Below, one piece after another: positions 6,600-13,263 of a stretch of 15,391 nt of DNA. This DNA is from UBA5972 sp964588725 (GTDB lineage Bacteria; Pseudomonadota; Alphaproteobacteria; Rhodobacterales; Rhodobacteraceae). Position numbers and translations under genes: made by a program. Under the pieces are notes generated by a model. It did not search any database. It was given only the letters and a program-made list of their open reading frames with translations, and had not been told where the DNA came from. Each line of letters starts with the position of its first letter. The stretch's first letter is position 1. Location: NCBI GenBank assembly GCA_964588725.1, contig CAZPQL010000068.1, positions 1 to 15,391 of the forward strand, given 5' to 3'.

Positions 6600-7007
6600 C
6601 TACTCGTTAGTCGAAAACAGACCGTTGTCGGGCGGCGTGACCGGCGTGGTCAGCTCGGCAGGCAGCTTGAAACGCAGGATCATGTGGGTTTTGTATTCGC
6701 TGTGTTCGTCGTGTTCATCTTCTTCTTCGCCATCGTTTTCGTATTCAAATTCGACAATGGCCAGAGTCGACGGGTCGATCTTCATTTCGATTTCGCGACC
6801 CGACTGATCGTAGGCCAGAATCTTATAGCATCCATCATCAATCTTAATTCGGTGCACGTCCCAACCCTGCGATTGCGTGATGCCGATCACGACGTCGCGC
6901 GACTGCCATTGCGACAGCGGTGCATAACAGTCATCGTCATCGGCAAAGGCGATAGTGCCTGCCAAAAGGGACGACAGGGCAGAGGCAAAAAACAGAACTA
7001 TTTTCAT
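6600..7007 (-). CDS. Secreted PepSY-domain protein with acidic, His-containing tail
   Basis: 135 residues. Signal peptide about 1-22 (MKIVLFFASALSSLLAGTIA then FA), followed by DDDD. A single PepSY domain of the small secreted type (about 30-90) shows the usual GWDVHRIKIDDGCYKILAYD and IDPSTLAIVEFEYE strands. C27 and C60 could form a disulfide. Residues 88-103 are strongly acidic with two His (EYENDGEEEDEHDEH), a plausible divalent-metal-binding stretch. The start has AAGG 7 bases upstream. Operator B1 lies 49 bp before it, matching A1 in front of DUF2271, so both are probably switched together. It lies between the redox operon and the divergent two-component system. It might be a partner or inhibitor of the sensor kinase or reductase; this is inference. 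Confidence 0.8.
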   Translation of the reverse strand: MKIVLFFASALSSLLAGTIAFADDDDCYAPLSQWQSRDVVIGITQSQGWDVHRIKIDDGCYKILAYDQSGREIEMKIDPSTLAIVEFEYENDGEEEDEHDEHSEYKTHMILRFKLPAELTTPVTPPDNGLFSTNE

Positions 7008-7056
7008 TTCAGCGCCTTCCGATCTGGATTATTCTGCCGCCAATATGCGGGCGGTT

Positions 7057-7073
7057 TCTGACACCAGCCTGAA
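7057..7073 (-). promoter_or_regulatory. Direct-repeat operator B1, upstream of the PepSY gene
   Basis: The minus strand reads TTCAGG-CTGGT-GTCAGA, 11-bp period. Ten bases beyond GTCAG lies CATATT, a possible -10 for the PepSY gene. The site shares the divergent intergenic region with B2, which faces the response regulator gene. Confidence 0.65.
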
Positions 7074-7091
7074 CTCAATGGCGGTTTCTGC

Positions 7092-7108
7092 TTCAGGTGG
7101 CTGTCAGT
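7092..7108 (+). promoter_or_regulatory. Direct-repeat operator B2, upstream of the two-component genes
   Basis: The plus strand reads TTCAGG-TGGCT-GTCAGT, 18 bp from B1 and in the opposite direction, 46 bp before the response regulator ATG. This suggests autoregulation. A 10-bp direct repeat GCGGTTTCTG also occurs here at 7051-7060 and 7081-7090. Confidence 0.65.
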
Positions 7109-7154
7109 TTCGTGCGAGAAAGATGTTGGTGAAGACTTATTTCAGGATAGACAG

Positions 7155-7817
7155 ATGCGGGTATTACTGATCGAAGACGACACAGTGCTCGGCGGCGGTG
7201 TGCGCGACCAGATCGAGGCAGAAAGCCATTCGGTGGACTGGGTCACGCGACTGGACGAGGCGGGTGATTATCTTGCCAGCGCGTCATACGACTTGCTGTT
7301 GCTGGACCTTATGTTGCCCGACGGGCTTGGTTTGACGTTCCTGCGGGCATTACGCAAGCGCGGTGACGCAACGCCAGTGATCATTCTGACCGCGCTTGAC
7401 CAGATCAGCGACCGGATCGAAGGTCTGAACGCCGGGGCCGATGATTACCTGGTCAAACCGTTTGACCTGAGCGAACTCTCGGCGCGGCTGGCAGCCGTGG
7501 CGCGACGCTATGCGGGCAACCCCAACCCGCTGGTGACAATTGGGAACCTTGAAATTGATCTGGCCGCCAAGTCGGTTCGTCGCGCGGGCAAATTGGTGCC
7601 GTTGACCGCCCGCGAATGGGTCTTGTTCGAAGGTTTCGTTCAGCGCCCGGGCCAGATTTTGTCCAAGCCGCAGCTTGATGAGCGCCTGTACGCCTTTGGC
7701 GCCGAGGTGGAAAGCAACACCATCGAAGTCCACATCAGCCGGTTACGAAAAAAACTGGACAAGGGCACGATCGAAACGGTGCGTGGCATGGGATATCGTC
7801 TGGGCGTCGCCCCGTGA
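7155..7817 (+). CDS. OmpR/PhoB-family response regulator (QseB/TctD-like)
   Basis: 220 residues. The receiver domain (1-115) has the acidic pocket E7/D8/D9, phospho-acceptor D51 in LLLLDLMLPDG, T79 in VIILTALD and K101 in DDYLVKPFD. A winged-helix DNA-binding domain (about 124-218) includes LTAREWVLFEGF, SNTIEVHISRLRKKL and the C-terminal hairpin TVRGMGYRLG. AGGA lies 7 bases before the ATG. The stop overlaps the kinase start (GTGA), so the two are translationally coupled. Divergent from the PepSY gene. OmpR-family proteins bind tandem half-sites about 11 bp apart, which matches the four repeats found upstream of the redox genes and of this gene. It is the most likely regulator of the whole cluster. 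Confidence 0.95.
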   Translation: MRVLLIEDDTVLGGGVRDQIEAESHSVDWVTRLDEAGDYLASASYDLLLLDLMLPDGLGLTFLRALRKRGDATPVIILTALDQISDRIEGLNAGADDYLVKPFDLSELSARLAAVARRYAGNPNPLVTIGNLEIDLAAKSVRRAGKLVPLTAREWVLFEGFVQRPGQILSKPQLDERLYAFGAEVESNTIEVHISRLRKKLDKGTIETVRGMGYRLGVAP

Positions 7818-9148
7818 AACTACCCGGATCGCTTCAGGTACGACTGGCGCTGGCCATTGGTCTGGGTTTGGCAGTACTTTGGATTGCGACCTCGTTGATT
7901 ACCGCCTCTATTATTCGCAGCGAGATTGACGAAGTATTCGACGCCACGCTGAAGGCAACCGCGCAAAGCATCCTGCCGCTCGCCATTCAGGATGTGTTGG
8001 ACCGCGAAGACGACGGCACCGAACAGTTGATTGCCAATATGCGCGACACCGAAGAATTCCCGAAATATGTGGTGCGCGATCGGACAGGACGCGTGCTGCT
8101 GCGTTCGCACGATGCTGATATCCGCGACTTTCCCGCGTATAAACAAACCGGGTTCGTGCAAACATCGACTTACCGGATGTATTACGACTCGGCCGTAGGC
8201 GGGGATTTCAATATTGCTGTCTCGGAAAATCTGGCGCACCGCAAAGAAGTCGCATCAGAGACCCTGAGGGCCCTGAGCTTGCCGCTGATTATTCTGTTGC
8301 CGCTGGCGCTTGGGGGAATCTGGTATCTCGTGCGTTTGATGCTGCGCCCGTTAACCGGCTTTCGGGCCGGTGTTGCCAGCCGCGACGGCAACGATCTTGC
8401 ACCCGTTGATACCGGCGGGTTGCCCGACGAAATCAAACCGGTTGCACAGGCGGTGAACGATCTGATGAAGCGTTTGCAGCGCACGCTCGAAGCCGAACGA
8501 AGCTTTGCCTCCAATGCCGCACATGAACTGCGCACACCGGTTGCGGCGGCGCTTGCGCAAACCCAGCGTTTGATAGTGGAAACTGCCGAAAACGGTCCGC
8601 ACAAACGGGCCATTGATATTGAAACGTCGCTCAAACGCCTGCACCGAATTGCGGAAAAACTGATGCAGATGGCGCGGGCTGAAGGCGCCAATCTGGTAAC
8701 AGACACACCAAAGGACCTGGCGATCGTGCTGAAGATGGTCGCGGACGATCTGGCCCACACAGACAGCGCCAAACGGTTGGACATCAAACTGCCCAATACG
8801 CCGGTCATGTCAAAAATCGATCCTGATGCTTATGCGATCGCGGCGCGAAACCTGCTGGAAAACGCCCTGCGCCACGGCGACCCGGCAACGCCGGTTGACG
8901 TCACGCTGCAAAAGGACGGCACTTTGCTGGTCGTGAATGCGGGACCCGTTGTTTCCCTGGAAGAGATCAACAGCCTGACCAAACGCTTTGCGCGTGGCGA
9001 CAAAAGTAGCAAAGGCAGCGGTCTTGGACTTGCTATTGTCGATACGATTGCCAAGGGCATTAATGGTAAACTGGAACTTTCGTCCCCGGCGCCGGGCTGC
9101 CCGGACGGATTCGCGGCGGTTTTACGCCCGAACATTTCCTTAAACTGA
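7814..9148 (+). CDS. Sensor histidine kinase partner of the response regulator
   Basis: 444 residues from GTG. TM1 is about 10-32. A periplasmic sensor region of about 120 residues (33-153) is of the 2CSK_N/TctE type. TM2 is about 155-175. A HAMP-like linker leads to a HisKA domain with H237 in SNAAHELRTPVAA, then a HATPase domain with the N-box RNLLENALRHG (345-355) and the glycine box GSGLGLAIV (401-409). No D-box of the classic DxGxG form is obvious; NAGPVV (375-380) sits where it should be. The GTG overlaps the regulator stop by 4 bp. A periplasmic sensor would fit a signal linked to envelope redox state, metals or the secreted PepSY protein, but no ligand can be read. Confidence 0.93.
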   Translation: MKLPGSLQVRLALAIGLGLAVLWIATSLITASIIRSEIDEVFDATLKATAQSILPLAIQDVLDREDDGTEQLIANMRDTEEFPKYVVRDRTGRVLLRSHDADIRDFPAYKQTGFVQTSTYRMYYDSAVGGDFNIAVSENLAHRKEVASETLRALSLPLIILLPLALGGIWYLVRLMLRPLTGFRAGVASRDGNDLAPVDTGGLPDEIKPVAQAVNDLMKRLQRTLEAERSFASNAAHELRTPVAAALAQTQRLIVETAENGPHKRAIDIETSLKRLHRIAEKLMQMARAEGANLVTDTPKDLAIVLKMVADDLAHTDSAKRLDIKLPNTPVMSKIDPDAYAIAARNLLENALRHGDPATPVDVTLQKDGTLLVVNAGPVVSLEEINSLTKRFARGDKSSKGSGLGLAIVDTIAKGINGKLELSSPAPGCPDGFAAVLRPNISLN

Positions 9149-9158
9149 ACGAGATCGC

Positions 9159-9259
9159 TAGAGCCGCGTCCTTTTTATCTGAATCAGCGGAGCGGCTCTA
9201 TCCTTTTGATCTTGCGCGCAATTTATTCCGAAAACCGGTGCCCACTTTTCGGATTGCGC
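9159..9259. repeat. Alphaproteobacterial dispersed palindromic repeat, two hairpins
   Basis: Two inverted repeats sit in tandem. Hairpin 1 has arms TAGAGCCGC (9159-9167) and GCGGCTCTA (9192-9200). Hairpin 2 has outer arms GCGCAA (9216-9221) and TTGCGC (9254-9259) and inner arms CCGAAAA (9228-9234) and TTTTCGG (9246-9252) around CCGGTGCCCAC. The core GAAAACCGGTGCCCACTTTTC belongs to a small repeat type I recognise as scattered through alphaproteobacterial intergenic regions. It starts 11 bp after the kinase stop and may also end transcription. Confidence 0.6.
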
Positions 9260-9372
9260 TTTAATATTGCCTGGCCTTTCAGAGGGTCTGATCTGGGCAA
9301 AACTTTGATTTCTTCTTCCGTTAAGCTAAAAATCACCCTAGACTCGGAGCGGCGGATAAATGGAGAAATGTG
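9260..9372. other. Leader region of the secreted protein gene
   Basis: No gene. TTGATT (about 9306-9311) followed some 16 bases later by TAAAAA is a possible promoter. GGAG at 9362-9365 is 7 bases from ATG 9373. Confidence 0.35.
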
Positions 9373-10959
9373 ATGACGTCGGGAAATTCAATACTGAACG
9401 CGCTGATGAGCGCCATTTTTTTAACCAGCCTCGTCTGCGTTTCCTCTGCTACGGCGCAGGCCGTACAAACGCAGGACGCGGAAACCGCCGGTGTCTACAA
9501 GATGCCCGATATGGGCAACCAAAGCACCGCTGATCGCGTCGGGGCTGAAGCCGACACTGTCCTTCCCCGCCCGGGCATTCCCATTGGCGAGGCGGAGCTG
9601 GCAAAGATCAAGCGACAAACATCGGGCGCTCCCGCCGAAGCGATTGCCGACACGGCACCGGAATTGTCCAAAACCAACGCCCCTGACCCGCTGTTGATAC
9701 AAAGAGAATGCAACACCAACGGGCCGTCGGGCTTTGCGCCACCGGACATCCACGGCGCGGTTTCAAAAAGGCGGCTGGTGGTCGTCACGAATGTCGATAT
9801 CGGCGTTTACAAGAAATCGGATTGCACCGCCGTCAGCTTTACCTCTTTGAAGTCGTTTTTTGGCGGCTTTGCGATTCCCGGGGCGGAAACGCTTTTCGAT
9901 CCACGGGTAATCTGGGATCCTGACAGCCAGCGATTTCTGGTGATCGCGGAATCCAACAACGCGTCAAACGGCAATCAGTTCCTGTATTTCGCTGTATCGA
10001 CCAATCAATTGGCCACCAAATGGAAACGCTGGCGGTTTGTCCTGAGCCGCGCCTCAACGGGAACGGTATTTTGCAAAAACGCGGCGTCGGATTTCTATGA
10101 TTACCCCAACACCGGTGTGAACAAACACAAATGGTTTGTGACCTCCAATAATTTCCCAAACTCCGGCGGTGCTTACGGCACAATTCTGTCCGTCAGGAAA
10201 TTGCCCTCACTTTCGGGCAACGCCAAAGTGACCGGTTTTTGCCGACGTAACCTGGCCTTTAATATTGCTCCGCCGATTGTCTGGGATCAAAATCCGGTTG
10301 CGACATTTCTTGCGGCGCGCAACGGTTCGATCATCCGCTACCAACTTGACACGACTGCCGCAGCGGACACTTTTTCCACACCGGCAGCCTATTCGGTGGC
10401 GGCGTGGACCGCACCTCCCGACTGCAGGCAGCCAAATGGTCAAAAACTTGATTCCCTCGACGGCCGTTTTCAAAGCGCTTCGATTCAACATGGTGCCCAC
10501 ATATGGAACGCCCACACGATCAGGGGGACAAGCACGCCCTCACGGATCAGATGGTACCGCCTAAAGACCAATGCGGGTGCGACGGTGAAAATCCAAAAAA
10601 ACTTTGTGTCCTCGCACACCGACGGTTGCGTCTTTAACCCGTCGTTTGCCACTTCAAACAAGTTCTCTGCATTCATCACGCTGTCGGAAACATCACCCAA
10701 TACAAAGGCTGCGTTTTGGGTCTGGCAGGGGCCGCGGACGAAAACCACCGGCTGGACGACCAACATCATACAGGTATCGTCCAAGCAATTTAAGGGGTGC
10801 AACAGCATGTCGCGCGGGTCGTGCCGCTGGGGCGATTATTCATCTGCACAGGTTGATCCGTCAGTGTTGAGCGGGCGGCGCATGTGGGGGTGCAACGAGC
10901 TGGTAAATGGCACCACCCATTCGTCATGGCGGACCCGCTGTGCGCAGGTTAAGCGATAG
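9373..10959 (+). CDS. Secreted protein, probable beta-propeller, function unknown
   Basis: 528 residues from ATG 9373, preferred over GTG 9370 because GGAG is 7 bases upstream. A signal peptide (about 1-29, ending SSATAQA) is followed by a low-complexity linker to about residue 110. The rest is beta-rich with blade-like segments: FDPRVIWDPDSQRFLVIAES, DYPNTGVNKHKWFVTSNNF, PIVWDQNPVATFLAARNG, SHTDGCVFNPSFATSNKFS, and near the C-terminus CRWGDYSSAQVDPSVLSG with MWGCNELVNG. The WGDYSS...DP...W ending is a pattern I know from secreted propeller-like proteins of several phyla. Several Cys could form disulfides. No enzymatic residues are identifiable. It stands alone between the dispersed repeat and a terminator. 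Confidence 0.7.
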   Translation: MTSGNSILNALMSAIFLTSLVCVSSATAQAVQTQDAETAGVYKMPDMGNQSTADRVGAEADTVLPRPGIPIGEAELAKIKRQTSGAPAEAIADTAPELSKTNAPDPLLIQRECNTNGPSGFAPPDIHGAVSKRRLVVVTNVDIGVYKKSDCTAVSFTSLKSFFGGFAIPGAETLFDPRVIWDPDSQRFLVIAESNNASNGNQFLYFAVSTNQLATKWKRWRFVLSRASTGTVFCKNAASDFYDYPNTGVNKHKWFVTSNNFPNSGGAYGTILSVRKLPSLSGNAKVTGFCRRNLAFNIAPPIVWDQNPVATFLAARNGSIIRYQLDTTAAADTFSTPAAYSVAAWTAPPDCRQPNGQKLDSLDGRFQSASIQHGAHIWNAHTIRGTSTPSRIRWYRLKTNAGATVKIQKNFVSSHTDGCVFNPSFATSNKFSAFITLSETSPNTKAAFWVWQGPRTKTTGWTTNIIQVSSKQFKGCNSMSRGSCRWGDYSSAQVDPSVLSGRRMWGCNELVNGTTHSSWRTRCAQVKR

Positions 10960-10997
10960 CACCTTCGGTCCAGGTCAACGCAATGTGTAAATAAATC

Positions 10998-12317
10998 TCA
11001 CGTCCGCCTTGCAATAGGCGGGCTTTTGTAGATTTCGTTCAGGACGATTTCCACCAGTTCAAATTGTGATTGCCCGTTTACGTCTTCAAAATAGATATGG
11101 CTGGGCCACGGGGCCCCGACATGATTGTCGCCGGGCAGATCAATCACGCCGCAGACGTTCCTGATGGCGTCAACAAAGGATCGCGCGTCTTTGGCGAACA
11201 CCGTTTTGGCGGCGTCCAGGTCATCTATACTGTTGCGATCAATCTGTGGCGAACCTATGCCAACCGTTAACGGCAAATTGCGTGCGATGGCCTGTTCTTC
11301 GTAAAACGCGATATCCACTTTGTCGGCTTCGAGACGCATAACGAAGACGGGATTGACGCTGACCTTGGCGTCGGTCAGCGCCAGCAGACCATTTTGACCG
11401 CTGTCCGCCTTGTCATGTACATTTGGGGTCGCTTTGCGGCGTGAGGTGCGGGCCTTCTTTTTTACTGCGGCAACAAAATCACCGCGGTAATTATTGTCAA
11501 AAACCCGGTCGGTATAGGTTTTACCGCGCAGCATGTGCCGGATCGAACGGATCGACATGGATTTGCAATTGTCCGGCCCGATAAAGAACGGCGAACCCGA
11601 CGCATCCGACAATTCAACCCAGCCGTCTGGAAAGGTCCGGAAATGGTGGTCCATCCACGGCCCCAGCACCGTGTCCCCGAGATGATTGAGCAGCGCGTTG
11701 ACGTTGTCGGGGTCATTCACAACGTCCGCCAGCAGCGGCTCCTGCCCGTAGATATCCGCCGCAAGACTATAGGGAGCGGAAATCTGCAGCAGCGGTGGCA
11801 TTTTGGTCAGATCCTGCGCCACGCGCAGAATGTTGTCGATGATCCGGGGAATGCCCGCGTCAAAGTCCGGTGTTTCCAGAAGATGCCAGTTATCGCGGTC
11901 AATCAATGTAAAATCGGGATCAGCACCCGGTGGAAACCTGTCAGGATACATCATTTTCTGGCCCAAAGGTTCGCATGTGAACGCATAAAGCGCCCAGGTA
12001 TTGTAATATTTTTGTACGCCCAGCAGACGGCTTACTGCCAGGTTGGCCCGCACGTAACGGTGGGGGTCAGAGTTATAAAATTCTCTCGACTCAACGCCGT
12101 AGAGATCGTGCATAACGGCCAGCGCCAGCATATGGACCGACGCGGTCGCATGGACGTGATCAGGGGAGGCCGGGACGGCAAAATCTGCATCATATTCGCC
12201 ACTGATGGCGGCGTCAAAGACGTCGGTCATTTCCTGTTTTGCTGTCGCGTCGCCTGCCTGCCAACGTTCCAGCAATCGAAGACCATTTGGGAAATCGTAG
12301 GTGCTCATTCCAATCAT
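10998..12317 (-). CDS. Uroporphyrinogen decarboxylase (URO-D) superfamily protein, not HemE
   Basis: 439 residues, no signal peptide. The middle resembles the URO-D/methyltransferase TIM barrel: PPLLQISAPYSLAADIYGQE (175-193), LLADVVNDPDNVNALLNHLGDT (195-216), and WVELSDASGSPFFIGPDN (233-250), which corresponds to the Da-asp-llSP stretch of the superfamily. The C-terminal part contains a basic linker (about 286-308) and a strand VGIGSP. Members include haem-pathway HemE and corrinoid methyltransferases; this one is longer than HemE and lacks its familiar N-terminal motif, so the reaction is open. Start ATG 12317 or 12308, neither with a strong ribosome site. It follows the SDR gene by 87 bp and probably shares its transcript. 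Confidence 0.6.
   Translation of the reverse strand: MIGMSTYDFPNGLRLLERWQAGDATAKQEMTDVFDAAISGEYDADFAVPASPDHVHATASVHMLALAVMHDLYGVESREFYNSDPHRYVRANLAVSRLLGVQKYYNTWALYAFTCEPLGQKMMYPDRFPPGADPDFTLIDRDNWHLLETPDFDAGIPRIIDNILRVAQDLTKMPPLLQISAPYSLAADIYGQEPLLADVVNDPDNVNALLNHLGDTVLGPWMDHHFRTFPDGWVELSDASGSPFFIGPDNCKSMSIRSIRHMLRGKTYTDRVFDNNYRGDFVAAVKKKARTSRRKATPNVHDKADSGQNGLLALTDAKVSVNPVFVMRLEADKVDIAFYEEQAIARNLPLTVGIGSPQIDRNSIDDLDAAKTVFAKDARSFVDAIRNVCGVIDLPGDNHVGAPWPSHIYFEDVNGQSQFELVEIVLNEIYKSPPIARRT
11004..11027 (+). terminator. Intrinsic terminator of the secreted protein gene
   Basis: CCGCCT-TGCAAT-AGGCGG followed by GCTTTT on the plus strand, 44 bp after the stop. The convergent URO-D-like gene ends inside it, its last codons using the same bases. 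Confidence 0.6.
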
Positions 12318-12404
12318 GGTCCGATCCGTGCGCTCATTTGGATGTCCGATACTTAAACAACAGTCGCTTGGTTAAGTCGAACGAAACGGGATTTCGGTTA
12401 AGTT

Positions 12405-13244
12405 TTATCGCCGAACTTTTGCCGCCGCCATCGCCGATGCCGCGCTTTCCCCCAGAGACAACGCAGCAAACGGACCACCGTGGCGGGTTTGGCCGGGATC
12501 TGCGGGGTTGGCAGCAGGGGCGTTGGTCAAAATGTCCTTGGCAAACTTTTCGGCATTGTCGTGCGGTCGATACCCCAAAAAACCGGCGCCCGTGTTGTCT
12601 ACGGGATTGCGATCGTTGTCAGACACGCCGTAGGCAACGCTGAATTCGACGCTCGGTGTGTCGATTGAGGCGTTCACCAACCGCACCAGATCGTCATCAC
12701 TCAGCCAACTGCCAAGCGCGCGGGTGCCGGTGACCGGCGCGCAGGACAGAATGCGCAGGCATACGGATTCGAGTCCGCGTTTTTCCCAATACATCCGGCC
12801 CAGATCCTCGGCAAAGCATTTGGCCAGCCCGTAAAACGTGTCGGGCCGGTGCGGAGTATCCACGGTGATGCGCTGATTTTTGGGGTACATGCCGACCGCG
12901 TGGATCGAACTGGCGTAAATAACCCGGCGCAACCGATGCTGATACGCGGCCTCCCACACGTTGTAGGCACCGATGATATTGGGGCCAAGAATTTTTTCAA
13001 ACGGTGCTTCGTCGGCAATAGCACCAAAATGCACCACCATTTCCGCCCCGGCCATCAGATCGTGGACAGCGCTGTAATCGGCCAGATCGGCCTGCTGATA
13101 AACCTCATTGGACAGCAATTTTGCGGGGCCATCCGCAATATCCGTGGACAGCAGCTGATCGGCCAAAAGACCAAGGGGAGCGCGCAGAAAAGACCCTAGC
13201 CGCCCCGCTGCCCCGGTTAAGACAATTTTCGTTAATTTTGTCAC
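12405..13244 (-). CDS. Uronate dehydrogenase-like NAD(P)-dependent SDR/epimerase
   Basis: 279 residues from GTG 13244, with AGGAGGGG just upstream. Extended SDR: the nucleotide loop TGAAGRLG (10-17), an acidic residue after strand 2 (D35), a catalytic set with S112/S113 (YASSIHAVG) and Y138-xxx-K142 (FYGLAKCFAEDLGRMYWEKRG). NIIGAYNVWEAA (89-100), WLSDDDLVRLVNASI (180-194) and GFLGYRPHDNAEKF (221-234) closely follow the layout I know for Agrobacterium uronate dehydrogenase, which oxidises galacturonate/glucuronate to aldarolactone. A related sugar or sugar-acid oxidation is the likely activity; the exact substrate is unproven. The gap to the upstream oxidoreductase gene is only 19 bp, so they are co-transcribed. 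Confidence 0.82.
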   Translation of the reverse strand: MTKLTKIVLTGAAGRLGSFLRAPLGLLADQLLSTDIADGPAKLLSNEVYQQADLADYSAVHDLMAGAEMVVHFGAIADEAPFEKILGPNIIGAYNVWEAAYQHRLRRVIYASSIHAVGMYPKNQRITVDTPHRPDTFYGLAKCFAEDLGRMYWEKRGLESVCLRILSCAPVTGTRALGSWLSDDDLVRLVNASIDTPSVEFSVAYGVSDNDRNPVDNTGAGFLGYRPHDNAEKFAKDILTNAPAANPADPGQTRHGGPFAALSLGESAASAMAAAKVRR

Positions 13245-13263
13245 ATGCCCCTCCTGCCGGTGG

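Noticed and set aside
8182..8808. Minus-strand 208-codon frame
   Set aside because: Ser/Arg-rich shadow of the kinase gene, which has all its catalytic motifs on the plus strand.
11535..12356. Plus-strand 273-codon frame
   Set aside because: Antisense to the URO-D-like gene, whose protein has recognisable family segments; no domain in this frame.
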